From contig NZ_JAWMQR010000006.1 in the NCBI RefSeq assembly GCF_033283405.1, forward strand, positions 237,052 through 301,051: 64,000 nt of DNA. The letters run 5' to 3'. The notes below the pieces were generated by a model, which ran no database searches, was not told the origin of the DNA, and was given only the letters and a program-made list of their open reading frames with translations. Of this stretch, positions 45,204 through 54,260 are shown in pieces. The stretch comes from Halioxenophilus sp033283405 (GTDB lineage: Bacteria > Pseudomonadota > Gammaproteobacteria > Pseudomonadales > Cellvibrionaceae). Position 1 is the first letter of the stretch, and the number at the start of each line of letters is the position of its first letter. Position numbers and translations under genes: made by a program.

Positions 45204-46235
45204 GTGGAAATGAGTATTGCCAATGAAAATCGTCGTCTCCGTGAAATCATTCAACAACTGCTCGACCGTATTGATGAGAACCAGAAGGTTCTAAGCCACT
45301 TTCAAACCTTTGAGCTGATGCTCTTGGATGTTAACAATCTGCACTCACTGTTTAACCTGCTGCTGGATGAATCCTGCCGCCACTTTCGCCTGGCGAGCGC
45401 CAGTTTACTGCTGCTGGATGAAGACGCCAGCCTGGAGGCTCTGCTCGATAACAGCCAGGTAGGCAACTTCCACAACCGTTTGCAGTTGCGTCAAAACCCC
45501 GATTTTTACCACAAGCTCTACCCTTCGGAGCCGCGCGTAATGCTGCAGGAGGTGGATGTGTTAACCGCCACCCGGCTTTTTCCCGGGGCACCCAAGGTGG
45601 GCAGTGCCGCCTTCCTGCCGATTATTTTTCAACACCGGTTAATTGGCAGCTTGCACTTTGCCAGCAGTGAAGTAGGCCGCTTTACGGCCGATAAAAATAC
45701 CGATCTGCTCGACCATTTTGCCGCCGTCACCAGTGTTTCTATTCAGCACTGCCTGGAGCGCGAGGCGCGCGAGCTGCAGGAAGAGATTGACCCACAATCA
45801 CAACTGGGTAGCGAGCGCTATTTTCGCCGCGCCCTGGAGCGTGAACTGGAACGTACCGCCCGCAATAGTTGCTACCTGGCCTGTGTCACCGTCGATTTGA
45901 CTGGCGCTGAGTTGATTGCCGGGGCGCTGTTGGTAGAGGTGGCGCAAGCGGTGCGTGGTTCGGTGCGCAAGGTGGATATCTGTGGCTTGATCAAACCGAA
46001 CCAGTTGGCGGTGTTGATGCCGGATTCTGACTCCCGTCAGGCGCTGGCGGCCGCCGGCCGCATCAACAAAGCGCTGTTGGCGGTTGCGGGTGTGTCCGAG
46101 CTGGATATCCGTATTGGAGCCAATGCCTGGAAGTCGCGTAAATCGAAGGTGGTGATCAGCCCGGAGAAGTTGCAGGAGGCGGGCGTGGTACTGCTTGAAG
46201 GCGCGTTGACTAACGGGAAGAGGGTGGCGGAGTAA
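45204..46235 (+). CDS. DUF484/GAF-domain protein with degenerate GGDEF-like domain
   Basis: 343 residues. A coiled N-terminus (NRRLREIIQQLLDRIDENQK) leads into a GAF domain of the DUF484 type (LFNLLLDESCRHF, ASASLLLLDED, AAFLPIIFQHRLIGSLHFAS). The C-terminal part has the layout of a diguanylate cyclase (RYFRRALERELERTARNSCY, GLIKPNQLAVLMPDSDSRQA) but no GGDEF signature, so it is probably catalytically dead. Likely a cytoplasmic sensor or scaffold. The start is GTG with AGGA upstream; an ATG six bases on is an equal option. Its 3' end overlaps the convergent gene by 26 bases. Confidence 0.8.
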   Translation: MEMSIANENRRLREIIQQLLDRIDENQKVLSHFQTFELMLLDVNNLHSLFNLLLDESCRHFRLASASLLLLDEDASLEALLDNSQVGNFHNRLQLRQNPDFYHKLYPSEPRVMLQEVDVLTATRLFPGAPKVGSAAFLPIIFQHRLIGSLHFASSEVGRFTADKNTDLLDHFAAVTSVSIQHCLEREARELQEEIDPQSQLGSERYFRRALERELERTARNSCYLACVTVDLTGAELIAGALLVEVAQAVRGSVRKVDICGLIKPNQLAVLMPDSDSRQALAAAGRINKALLAVAGVSELDIRIGANAWKSRKSKVVISPEKLQEAGVVLLEGALTNGKRVAE

Positions 46236-47055
46236 CCGCCGGCAGGGTGACCAGGTAGCGTCTGTCCCAAAGTTTGCCGGTCACCCACATGGCTTGGCGC
46301 TGCTCGCTCCAGGCCAGGCCGTTGAGCACCTTCTCACGGGCGTTGGCGCCCGTCCGATGGCCTCGCGCCAACTCGCTGAAATCAACCACCGCCAACACCT
46401 GGCCGCTGGTTGGATCGATGGCAATAATCTGGTCGCTGAACCAGCGATTGGCCCAAATCACTCCATTCACATATTCCAACTCATTAATCGCCGTCCAGCG
46501 CTGGTCGCCGCCGGTAACGGTAATGCTCTTTACTTTCTCAAAGGGTTCCGGCTGGTAGAAGTGCAGGCGGTCGGTGCCATCGCTGACGATCAGATATTGG
46601 CCGTCGTTGGTCAGCCCCCAACCTTCGCCCAGGTAGTAGTGCTGGCCGACGGGATTCCAGTTGCGATCAAACACCCGCATCTCGCCCTTGCGCCAGGTGA
46701 GTAGATAGAAGTAATCCTGAAACAGGGTTAACCCCTCGGCAAAGAGATCTTTCGGCAGTTTTTTGCTGGCCAGCAGCGAGCCGTCGGCCGCCTTGTAGCG
46801 CGCCAGCAGTGATTTGCCGTAGCCGCCACTCGACTCATAGAGCCAGGGGCCATCGACCAGGAGCCCCTGAGTAAAGAGCTGAGGTGGGTGGGCTTGCAGC
46901 TCCAGAATCTGGTAGTCGAGAGTGGGGGGTGCCGGTGCTGCCAGCGAGAGGTTGGCCAACAGGGCAGCCAGCGTCACAACCAGCATAGGCCATCGCAAGA
47001 TACGGTTGCGGCTAAGCGGTTGATGTGGGCGAGGCTGTTTCAAGCGGTTAGTCAC
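46210..47055 (-). CDS. Glutaminyl-peptide cyclotransferase (glutamine cyclotransferase)
   Basis: 281 residues. A signal-anchor or signal peptide (LVVTLAALLANLSLAAPA) sends it to the periplasm. The five-bladed propeller motifs FTQGLLVDG, YESSGGYGKSLLARY, EGLTLFQD, EGWGLTNDG and INELEYVNGVIWAN are those of plant/bacterial-type glutamine cyclotransferases, which convert N-terminal Gln to pyroglutamate. It overlaps the convergent GAF gene by 26 bases at its 3' end. Confidence 0.92.
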   Translation of the reverse strand: MTNRLKQPRPHQPLSRNRILRWPMLVVTLAALLANLSLAAPAPPTLDYQILELQAHPPQLFTQGLLVDGPWLYESSGGYGKSLLARYKAADGSLLASKKLPKDLFAEGLTLFQDYFYLLTWRKGEMRVFDRNWNPVGQHYYLGEGWGLTNDGQYLIVSDGTDRLHFYQPEPFEKVKSITVTGGDQRWTAINELEYVNGVIWANRWFSDQIIAIDPTSGQVLAVVDFSELARGHRTGANAREKVLNGLAWSEQRQAMWVTGKLWDRRYLVTLPAVTPPPSSR

Positions 47056-47192
47056 TGGCCGTTATGGAGGCGGCCAGTGTAACCAAGGCGCGTGCGCCCG
47101 AGCAAGCCGTAGGTATTGCGCGCTGCTCTCGGGCTTAAGGGCGATTCTTTTAAAAAGGCGAGTCTCGGTTGCGGGCGTGGGTTGTCTGGCGC

Positions 47193-47522
47193 TCAGCCAT
47201 TGCTATCACTGACTGCCAATGGCTCGGGTCGAGCCCGCTCCGAAACGTATTTCACTGCATCGCTGACGACACTGACCACCTTGTCTTGGATCTCCTGCTG
47301 CTCCTGGGGAGAGAGGAAGAAGGTCATATCAACATCGTAGCGGATGTAACGCGGCGGCAGATGGTTGAGTGCCACGCAGGCGACATCGGCCAGAAATTCA
47401 CCATCGCTGCGGGCGCGTTCACTCTGTTTGGCTACCTCGGCAATGACCAGCTTTTCGTAGAAGTTGTGGATGCTGTCGAGTGTGGTGCCAGGGTGGTTGT
47501 GCGGGTGAGTTTGCAGCAGCAT
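47193..47522 (-). CDS. ComFB-like protein
   Basis: About 109 residues from ATG 47522 (MLLQTHPHNHPG). The block DSIHNFYEKLVIAEV followed by ADVACVALNHLPPRYIRYDV matches the late competence protein ComFB family, small cytoplasmic proteins of unclear role; some have been linked to c-di-nucleotide binding. The upstream in-frame region to 47588 looks non-coding. It follows mnmC by 68 bp and may be the last gene of the trmL-fld-mnmC transcript. Confidence 0.75.
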   Translation of the reverse strand: MLLQTHPHNHPGTTLDSIHNFYEKLVIAEVAKQSERARSDGEFLADVACVALNHLPPRYIRYDVDMTFFLSPQEQQEIQDKVVSVVSDAVKYVSERARPEPLAVSDSNG

Positions 47523-47590
47523 AGGGGACTCTCGTTTGGCTAAATTCTGGTTATCTCTACAGTTTAGTTGTAAACACCGGGCTTGCACGC

Positions 47591-49636
47591 TTAGCGGCGG
47601 TTGCGGGTGAGGTCGCGAATGATAAAACGGGCTGGGTGTAACGCCTGGGCCAGTGGCTGGCTAACCGGGCTGGGCTCCCCCAGCAGGTGTGCGGCCAACA
47701 GCTGTGCCGCCAGGGGGGTGTAGGCCAGGCCGCGGGAGCCGTGGCCAACATTGACGAACAGGCCAGGGTGGTAGGCGCCGGGCTCGTGGATGGGGGTGAG
47801 GGCATTTTTGCGCAGGGCGGCAAAGTGTTGATCCATGGTCTCGACCATGGCCACCGGGCCCACCAGCGGCAGGTAGTCGGGGGTGGTGCAGCGCAGGGCC
47901 GCCCGGCCGGCGACAACCTTTAGCCGCCACTCACTGACCAGCGCCGGGACTATCTCCGCCAATTGCGCCAGGTTGCGCTGATGCTCCGCCGGGCGTAGGT
48001 CCGTGCCTTCATCGCCGGGGCAGAAGGTGGCTCCCAGGCAGTGCTGCCCAGCCAGAGCCGGCGCCACATAGCCCTCGCCACAAATCACGGTTTGCAGGGC
48101 TTGGCTGTTGGCGGTGGCCGCCACCTGGGTGATCTGGCCGCGCACGGGTTTCACCGGCAGGTGGGCGGTTTGGCTGAACTGCCGGCAGTCGTTGGCGTTG
48201 GCGATAACCACGGAGTCGAATTGGCCCAGGCTCTGGCCTGAGTCATTAAGCAGTTGCCAGCCGTTGTTATCGGCGGCCAGGGTTTGCACCCGGCAGTGGC
48301 TGCGCAGCTGAATATTCGGGTGCTGACTCAGGCGCTTGCACACTTGCGTTGGTTGCAGCCAGCCGGCATCGGCAAAGTAGAGTCCGGGGTGCTGTAGCTC
48401 GGTGCCGGCAATCGCGCTGGCCTGCTCGGCGGTTAACCAGCGTACCAGGCTCTGTTCGCCCAGAGTGGCAACCAACTGCTGCTGTAGCTGGGCGGCGGGT
48501 TCGGATTGAGCCAACTGCAGTACGCCGCAGCGATCGCCCAGCCCCTCTGTTGTGGCAGCAAGCTGGCGATAGTGGCGCAGGGCGTAGAGCAGCGCCTGCA
48601 GGTTGAAGTCGGCCTGGTTACTGGCCTGGGCACCGAGTTTGGCGTAGAGCACCCCCTGAGGATTGCCGGAGGCGGCCTGGGCAACCTCGGCCGACTGATC
48701 AAACAGGGCTACCGCCAAGCCGCGTTCGGCCAGGGCCCGGGCGCTATGGCAGCCGGCCAGGCCGGCACCAATCACGGCCACCTTGCCAGAGCGCAAGGGT
48801 GGGTTGGTGTTGACTGCCCAGGCTTTATGCGGGCTGCGCTGGGGCTGGTTAGCCGCCTGTCCGGCTTCGGTGCTAGCGCGGGTTTCGCCAAAGCGGGCGG
48901 TAAGCATCTCCCGCTTGCGGCCATAGCCGGGCACCTTGGCGATGGTGAAGCCAACCTGTTGCAGCCCGCGTTTAACGGGGCCGGCGCAGGTAAAGGTGGC
49001 GAGTGTGGTGCCTGGGTGGCTCAGTTGTGCTATGCGCTCAAACAGGGGTGGCTGCCACATCTCCGGGTTTTTGGCCGGGGCGAAGCCATCCAGAAACCAG
49101 GCGTCCACCGAGTGGTGGGCAAAACCCTGAGGAAAGGCGGGGTGGCGGCAGGCCTGCAGTGCCGCCAGGCCGGCGGAGGCATCGTCGAGAATAAGGGTTA
49201 GGCGCACGGGCCCGAAATCGAGCCGGTGAAAACCGGGAGCGAGTACCTGTGGGTAGGCCTGTTGCAGTGCCTGGGCCTGGTTTTGAAGTTGTGGCCAGAG
49301 CGCCAGCGCCTGCTGCAGGTCGGCCGGGAGCAAGGGAAAGCGCTCGACGCTGATAAAGTGCAAGCGGGCTTCGGGGTGGGCCACCTGCTGCCACAGCTGC
49401 CAGGCGGCCAAAAAGTTCAAGCCGCTGCCAAAGCCGGTTTCGGCAATGACAAACTGCTCGCCAGCTTCGAGATTCTGCCAACGCTCGGCCAGTTGGTTGT
49501 GCTCGAGAAAGACAAAACGCGTCTCCGCCAGACCATCGTGACGGGAGAAGTAGACGTCGTCGTACTGGTCGGAGAGGGGTTGGCCGTCGGCACTCCAGTG
49601 GACCTTGGCTGTGGTGATGACTGGCGGTTCGCTCAC
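47591..49636 (-). CDS. mnmC: Bifunctional tRNA (mnm5s2U34) methyltransferase/FAD-dependent demodification protein
   Basis: 681 residues from GTG 49636. The N-terminal half is the methyltransferase (DDVYFSRHDGLAETRFVF, IAETGFGSGLNFLAAW, WFLDGFAPAKNPEMW). The C-terminal half is a FAD oxidase (VAVIGAGLAGCHSARALAER, NVGHGSRGLAYTPLAAQLLA). It completes the last two steps of the 5-methylaminomethyl-2-thiouridine wobble modification. The start is placed at a GTG that shares bases with the TGA of the flavodoxin gene (GTGA) and gives an N-terminus of family length. A start at 49669 would add 11 atypical residues. Confidence 0.94.
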   Translation of the reverse strand: MSEPPVITTAKVHWSADGQPLSDQYDDVYFSRHDGLAETRFVFLEHNQLAERWQNLEAGEQFVIAETGFGSGLNFLAAWQLWQQVAHPEARLHFISVERFPLLPADLQQALALWPQLQNQAQALQQAYPQVLAPGFHRLDFGPVRLTLILDDASAGLAALQACRHPAFPQGFAHHSVDAWFLDGFAPAKNPEMWQPPLFERIAQLSHPGTTLATFTCAGPVKRGLQQVGFTIAKVPGYGRKREMLTARFGETRASTEAGQAANQPQRSPHKAWAVNTNPPLRSGKVAVIGAGLAGCHSARALAERGLAVALFDQSAEVAQAASGNPQGVLYAKLGAQASNQADFNLQALLYALRHYRQLAATTEGLGDRCGVLQLAQSEPAAQLQQQLVATLGEQSLVRWLTAEQASAIAGTELQHPGLYFADAGWLQPTQVCKRLSQHPNIQLRSHCRVQTLAADNNGWQLLNDSGQSLGQFDSVVIANANDCRQFSQTAHLPVKPVRGQITQVAATANSQALQTVICGEGYVAPALAGQHCLGATFCPGDEGTDLRPAEHQRNLAQLAEIVPALVSEWRLKVVAGRAALRCTTPDYLPLVGPVAMVETMDQHFAALRKNALTPIHEPGAYHPGLFVNVGHGSRGLAYTPLAAQLLAAHLLGEPSPVSQPLAQALHPARFIIRDLTRNRR

Positions 49637-50148
49637 AAACCCAACTTCGGCTTGAGTTGCTCGCACCACTGTTGGATACGCTGCTCGGTGAGGTCGAACT
49701 CGTTCTCTTCATCGAGCGCCAGGCCAACGAAATGGTGGCCATCCTCGGTGAGTGCCTTCGACTGTTCGAACTCGTAACCTGCGGCGGGCCACTCGCCAAT
49801 CAGGTTTGCGCCCAGGGCTTTTAATTTGGCGTGCAGATAGCCGAGGGCATCGAGAAACCACTCCGGGTAGCCCACCTGGTCGCCGAGGCCAAACAGGGCC
49901 ACGGTTTTGCCGGCGAAGTCGACCTCATCGATCTCATTCCAGATCTCTTCCCAATCTTCCTGCAGTTCGCCGTAGTCCCAGGTGGGGATGCCCATAATGA
50001 GATAGGGGTAGAAGCTGGCAGTGACTATGGGTTCGTCGGCGATGTTAAACAGGTCGACGTTCTCCTCACCCAGGGCGGCGACGATCTTCTCGGCGGCCAT
50101 CTCGGTGTAGCAGGTGGAGCTGCCGTAAAAAAGTGCAATTTGGGCCAT
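49633..50148 (-). CDS. Flavodoxin (FldB-like)
   Basis: 171 residues. The FMN phosphate loop is FYGSSTCYTEMAA. The flavin-flanking GIPTWDYGELQEDWEEIW and FGLGDQVGYPEWFLDALG are typical of long-chain flavodoxins, and overall closest to FldB. It carries electrons in the cytoplasm to an unspecified partner. It lies between trmL (20 bp upstream) and mnmC (GTGA overlap), so it is in a tRNA-modification operon; an electron-donor role for those enzymes is a speculation. Confidence 0.92.
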   Translation of the reverse strand: MAQIALFYGSSTCYTEMAAEKIVAALGEENVDLFNIADEPIVTASFYPYLIMGIPTWDYGELQEDWEEIWNEIDEVDFAGKTVALFGLGDQVGYPEWFLDALGYLHAKLKALGANLIGEWPAAGYEFEQSKALTEDGHHFVGLALDEENEFDLTEQRIQQWCEQLKPKLGL

Positions 50149-50168
50149 TGATTGAGGGGTCTCCTGGA

Positions 50169-50633
50169 TTAAACCGCGCCGGCAAAGTTGTTCTGCCGCC
50201 AGGCCTCGTAGACGATAACCGCCGCCGCGTTGGAGAGGTTCATACTGCGGCTGCCGGCCTGCATGGGGATTCTGAGTTTCTGCTCAGGGGCGAGCCCGGC
50301 CAACAGCTCATTGGGTAGGCCGCGGGATTCGGGGCCGAGCACCAGGTAGTCGGAGTGCTGAAAGGCCTCCTCGTGGTAATAGCGTTGGCCCTTGGTGGTG
50401 ATGGCAAACAGCCGCTCGGGTGTTTCGCTCTCTAAAAAAGCCTGCCAACCATCATGTACCACCAGATCTTTCCACTCGCCGTAATCGAGCCCCGCCCGCC
50501 GCAGCCGCTTGTCATCCAGCTCAAAGCCGAGCGGTGCAATCAGCTGCAGGTTGCAGCCGCTGTTGGCGCACAGGCGGATGATGTTGCCGGTGTTGGGCGG
50601 AATTTCAGGCTCGTAGAGCACAATGTTGATCAT
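50169..50633 (-). CDS. trmL: tRNA (cytidine(34)-2'-O)-methyltransferase
   Basis: 154 residues, a minimal SPOUT enzyme. MINIVLYEPEIPPNTGNIIR at the N-terminus and the knot motifs VLGPESRGLP and MNLSNAAAVIVYEAWRQ are diagnostic. It methylates the ribose of the wobble base in tRNA-Leu isoacceptors. It heads the trmL-flavodoxin-mnmC(-comFB) gene run. Confidence 0.95.
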   Translation of the reverse strand: MINIVLYEPEIPPNTGNIIRLCANSGCNLQLIAPLGFELDDKRLRRAGLDYGEWKDLVVHDGWQAFLESETPERLFAITTKGQRYYHEEAFQHSDYLVLGPESRGLPNELLAGLAPEQKLRIPMQAGSRSMNLSNAAAVIVYEAWRQNNFAGAV

Positions 50634-50712
50634 AACTACAGGAAAACGGTGAAAAACGGCGGCCGATTATAAAGGAGCCGCCGCAAAAGTGCAGGCTAAA
50701 AAGGGTGTGGTT

Positions 50713-51243
50713 TTAGGCCTCCTGGCGATCTTCCAGGGCGATATCGAGGCCCAGCTCTTCGGCAATCAGATCGAGGGCTTCGTCGAGCTCGGCCAGGTTG
50801 ATGTTGTCGGGCATTTGCGCTTTGCCGCGGGCGGTAAACATGGGTTCGCCGGACCAGGGCATACTGGAGCACTCACTGGAGAGCTCCAGCAGGTTGATTC
50901 CGCGTCGGGCGAGCGCGCCAGAGACCTCTTTGATGATGCCGGAGCGATCGGGGCCGACGATGGTGAGCTCGAAGGTGGCCTCAAACTGGCTGGTGGTTTG
51001 CGGGCTGGACAGCTGGGTGGCAACACTGAACCCTTTGTCGCCGAGCTGGGTAAGCGCCTGCTGCAGGGGCGCGAGGTTCTGTTCGGTAATGGCGATGGCA
51101 ACAATACCGGCAAATTTGCCGTGCAGGTGGGCCAGTTGGCTCTCCAGCCAGTTGCCGTTGTGGTTGGCGATAACCTCCGCCAGCTGTTCGACAACACCGG
51201 GCCGGTCATCGGCGATTACAGTAAGGATTAAATGTGCGATCAT
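50713..51243 (-). CDS. gcvR: Glycine-cleavage-system repressor-like protein (two ACT domains)
   Basis: 176 residues of two tandem ACT domains: the first starts LILTVIADDRPGVVEQLAEV, the second FELTIVGPDRSGIIKEVSGA. This size and arrangement match GcvR, the accessory regulator that works with GcvA on the glycine cleavage operon in enterobacteria. No gcv genes or gcvA are here, so the exact target is inferred. It is divergent from the yheU-like gene. Confidence 0.8.
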   Translation of the reverse strand: MIAHLILTVIADDRPGVVEQLAEVIANHNGNWLESQLAHLHGKFAGIVAIAITEQNLAPLQQALTQLGDKGFSVATQLSSPQTTSQFEATFELTIVGPDRSGIIKEVSGALARRGINLLELSSECSSMPWSGEPMFTARGKAQMPDNINLAELDEALDLIAEELGLDIALEDRQEA

Positions 51244-51296
51244 AGCGGCGCTCTTTATAGTGGTGTTTTTTTAGCGGTAATTCAGGGTGCAGATGT

Positions 51297-51518
51297 ATGA
51301 TTATCCCCCATTCTCAGCTTAGCGAGGAAGCCCTGCAGGGGATAATTGAAGAGTTCGTGAGCCGGGAGGGCACCGACTACGGACACTTGGATTACTCTTT
51401 CGAAGAAAAGTGTCTGCAGGTGAAAAGACAAATTGAGCAGGGGGCGGTCACCATCGTTTACGACGAAGCGCTGGAGACGATTAACCTGGTGCCCACCGAA
51501 CACCTCTCTGAACTCTGA
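51297..51518 (+). CDS. YheU family protein
   Basis: 73 residues. MIIPHSQLSEEALQGIIEEF and the middle block DYGHLDYSFEEKCLQVKRQI are the YheU signature; the family has no known function but is conserved in gammaproteobacteria. Cytoplasmic. The alpha/beta hydrolase gene follows after 50 bp. Confidence 0.92.
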   Translation: MIIPHSQLSEEALQGIIEEFVSREGTDYGHLDYSFEEKCLQVKRQIEQGAVTIVYDEALETINLVPTEHLSEL

Positions 51519-51568
51519 ACACTCTCTAATTTTAGCCCGGAATCGATAAAAGCCCGCCCCCGCCGATT

Positions 51569-52222
51569 ATGTCAACCACCCGACTCGAAACCGACCACTG
51601 GATCATTAATCTACCTGAGCAACCCTTTGGGGGACTATTATTGGCTCATGGTGCCGGTGCTGGTAAGGAGCACAGCTTTATGGAGTCGATGGCGACTTTG
51701 TTGGCACGGTTGGGGCTGCTGATTATTCGTTTCGACTTTGACTATCGTCGGCAGATGGCCATTACCGGCAAGCGCCGGCCTCCCGACAAGATGCCAGTAT
51801 TAATCAGCCGTTTGCAGGCTGAGTTTCTGGCGGCCCAGGCGGCTTATCCGGAGCTCAGCTGGTTTGTAGGGGGCAAATCCATGGGCGGGCGAGTGGCGCG
51901 CACCGCCGGAGAGCAGTTACCAGAACTGGTTGGTGTGGTCTGCTTCGGTTATCCATTTCATCCGCCCAAAAAGCCTGAAAATTTACGGCTGGAACCGTTG
52001 CAGCAGATCTCGCCTCCTACACTGGTAGCCCAAGGTACTCGCGATCCGTTAGGGGATGAAAGTGAGGTTAACGGGTATGCTCTGGCCGAAAGTGTCGAGC
52101 TTTTTTGGCTGGCCGATGGCGATCATGATTTAAAGCCCCGGGTGCGCTCCGGCTATACCCACGAACAACATCTGGCCGCTACAGCCGAGCGGGTGGTGGC
52201 GTTTTGTCGTGGTTTGATTTAA
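51569..52222 (+). CDS. Alpha/beta hydrolase, KANL3/TEX30 family
   Basis: 217 residues. The start of the fold LLLAHGAGAGKEHSF and the nucleophile region WFVGGKSMGGRVAR (Ser in GKSMGG) are typical of this family, followed by CFGYPFHPPKKPENLR, QGTRDPLG (Asp) and LADGDHDLKPR (His), so the triad is complete. The family has not been tied to a single substrate. The gene sits with yheU in a plus-strand pair. Confidence 0.88.
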   Translation: MSTTRLETDHWIINLPEQPFGGLLLAHGAGAGKEHSFMESMATLLARLGLLIIRFDFDYRRQMAITGKRRPPDKMPVLISRLQAEFLAAQAAYPELSWFVGGKSMGGRVARTAGEQLPELVGVVCFGYPFHPPKKPENLRLEPLQQISPPTLVAQGTRDPLGDESEVNGYALAESVELFWLADGDHDLKPRVRSGYTHEQHLAATAERVVAFCRGLI

Positions 52223-52283
52223 AGGGAGATGGGTGGCGCGAGGCCAGGAGGTCGGCGTGAGTCATACCCACGCCATAAATTCG

Positions 52284-52712
52284 CTAATGAATGGGGGTAT
52301 CGGTAATTTCCAGGTCGGATAGAATCCACTCCGCCAGGCTCAACCAGCACTCGATCAGCTCTTTGAGGATCGCCTTCTCTTTGCCGGCGCTTTTGGGCTG
52401 GAACAGGGCCCGCTCACCAATTTTGGTCAGCTCCACGATCACCAGTCCAATGGTCTCAATGTTGAGGTGTAGGCCCAGGAAATCTTCGGCTATGGGGCCC
52501 TCTTTCAGGCGCTGGTGGCGGATTTCGCTTTGCAGTTGGGAGGCCAGCTTGGGGGCGTGCTCCATTAATAGAACACAGGTTTCTCGGAAGTTGATAGGGC
52601 TTATCGCTACTCGGGAAGAGTTAAAGTCCAAAGCCGATCTGGTTGCTATCATCGATATCGTTCTCTTAATACCTATCAGTGGTTTATGAGCTGGTTGTGG
52701 TTGACCAGTCAT
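52284..52712 (-). CDS. Hypothetical protein (142 aa)
   Basis: I do not recognise it. From the ATG at 52712 (MTGQPQPAHKPL) the protein is mostly helical with conserved-looking blocks INFRETCVLLMEHAPKLASQ and LHLNIETIGLVIVELTKIGE. AGGAGG precedes this ATG by seven bases, which decides it against the longer frame to 52847. No signal peptide. It is divergent from tusA. Confidence 0.7.
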   Translation of the reverse strand: MTGQPQPAHKPLIGIKRTISMIATRSALDFNSSRVAISPINFRETCVLLMEHAPKLASQLQSEIRHQRLKEGPIAEDFLGLHLNIETIGLVIVELTKIGERALFQPKSAGKEKAILKELIECWLSLAEWILSDLEITDTPIH

Positions 52713-52890
52713 GACTATTGCCTCCTGCGATAGCCTTGATTTGAGTTTAGCAGTGGATGGTGGAAAATCTCGCCAGAACCAAAGAAAATTAAAACTGTTA
52801 CCTTTTCGCGCCAAAATTGTGTGCCAGCGTTTGTAGGCCGGCCACATTTAGGATGATTTTTTTACTTTATTAGTGAGTAGTACTCTAGTT

Positions 52891-53130
52891 ATGACTAATG
52901 AGCCCAAGCACGATTATCTGTTGGATGCCAGCGGCTTACTCTGCCCCGAACCCATTATGATGCTACACAACGCGGTGCGCGATGTGGCAGAGGGCCAGGT
53001 GATAAAAATGATCTCGACCGACCCATCCACACAGCGGGATCTCAATCGCTTTTGTGAATTCCTTGGTCATGAGTTGTTATTTGAAATGGAAGCGGACGGC
53101 ACCTTTTATTTTTGGTTAAAAAAGGTTTGA
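52891..53130 (+). CDS. tusA: Sulfurtransferase TusA
   Basis: 79 residues from the ATG (MTNEPKHDYL); a GTG 18 bases earlier is possible. Cys18 in LDASGLLCPEPIMML is the sulfur carrier residue, followed by STDPSTQRDLNRFCEFLGHE. TusA receives sulfur from IscS and passes it on for 2-thiolation of wobble uridine, among other uses. This complements mnmC a few kb away, which acts on the same nucleotide. Confidence 0.94.
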   Translation: MTNEPKHDYLLDASGLLCPEPIMMLHNAVRDVAEGQVIKMISTDPSTQRDLNRFCEFLGHELLFEMEADGTFYFWLKKV

Positions 53131-53524
53131 GCGGTTATTTTTTGTGCTTGGCTAGGAGTTTACAAAAAATTAGCGGATCAAAAATTGTGCAGGAATGATG
53201 GTAAATACTATCTAAATTTCCGTGCTCTGGAAAAGGTGCTGGGTATTAAAAAAACACTATTTTTATAGGGACAAAATATTCGCCAGTGTAGGTATAAAGT
53301 TTTTACTGTATTTCTTAACGGCCATAACTATGTGCAGGAGAGCAAAAGTGAAATTGCCAATAGCGCAGTGACAGAATTTGCATAGGTATCTGGCTGGTGT
53401 AGGAAAAAATGAGCCGGGTTGAAAATGTTCCGTGGGTTTACTCAATTAAATAAATAGGGATGTTGTGGGGGAGAGTTGGCCGCAGCCACCATTGGTTTTG
53501 TTGGCTGTGGGAGAGGAGGGAGGT
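53131..53524. other. Intergenic region after tusA
   Basis: A+T-rich; no gene or repeat recognised. Confidence 0.4.
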
Positions 53525-53552
53525 GCTGGGCGGTTAGTAGCAACCGCCCAGC
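53525..53552. terminator. Strong hairpin past the gene ending at 53562
   Basis: GCTGGGCGGTT, loop AGTAGC, AACCGCCCAGC: perfect 11-bp stem. No T tract on either side, so terminator function is probable only from its position ten bases past the minus-strand stop. Confidence 0.6.
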
Positions 53553-53561
53553 GGCTTGAAA

Positions 53562-54260
53562 TTAACTTTGTTCCACTAGCAGCGAAATTGCCGCCATGGC
53601 CTCCGGGTCTTGAGCTTTAATTTTGTTGGCGATTTGGTGTTGGAAAAAATAGCGGAAGCTATCGCTACTTTGCGCCGGATAGAGGCAGTCGTCACCGGGT
53701 AAAATGGGCGTGCTAACAACCTTATCTTCATCAGCCAGCATCGCTAAAATGGTGCCATCCTGTAGCAGCTGCCAACTGATTACTTGTGTCAGGGTCAGGC
53801 TTTGAAAACCATTGTCTGACAACACGGCGTGGGTACCAATCGTATCGGGGATCTCTTGGATGACCGTATCCGGCTCTTCGCACTGTAGCTCGTAGTACTC
53901 GGCTGCGGTTTCCAGTTCCACCACCTTGTGGATTGGAGCATCATAAAAGACTTCATCGATTCCAGGGTCGTAATATCCCTCCCAGGTTCCATTCAATGGA
54001 TCGCAAATTTCAGTACAGGGAACGATATCGTTCAGCCAGGGGACCAAAGCGACCACTTCACCATTGGCGCGTAGACCCCAAGCCAAAATCTGCAGGCTGT
54101 AGAGTACATCACCGCTCGTGTCGTTAGAGTAGAGGATTTCAAGACCATCCAACTCAGGGGAGAGCCGGATAAAACGGTCGTCGTGCAGCTGCGAGAGTGT
54201 TTTCCCGCTAAAGATATCGACCACGTTGTCCAAGTTGCGGCCATTTTTCGAGGTCTTCAT
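53562..54260 (-). CDS. Hypothetical acidic protein (232 aa)
   Basis: I recognise no family. The protein is acidic with paired beta-like segments (VLYSLQILAWGLRANGEVVALVPWLND and QVISWQLLQDGTILAMLADE), which look like an internal duplication around the motif W.L...G...A. No signal peptide. The start is the ATG at 54260, with GGAGG seven bases upstream; the longer frame to 54389 would contain that site. Confidence 0.72.
   Translation of the reverse strand: MKTSKNGRNLDNVVDIFSGKTLSQLHDDRFIRLSPELDGLEILYSNDTSGDVLYSLQILAWGLRANGEVVALVPWLNDIVPCTEICDPLNGTWEGYYDPGIDEVFYDAPIHKVVELETAAEYYELQCEEPDTVIQEIPDTIGTHAVLSDNGFQSLTLTQVISWQLLQDGTILAMLADEDKVVSTPILPGDDCLYPAQSSDSFRYFFQHQIANKIKAQDPEAMAAISLLVEQS

Noticed and set aside
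45048..45257. 69-codon minus-strand frame before the GAF gene
   Set aside because: Overlaps the start of a well-supported gene and has no protein-like character.
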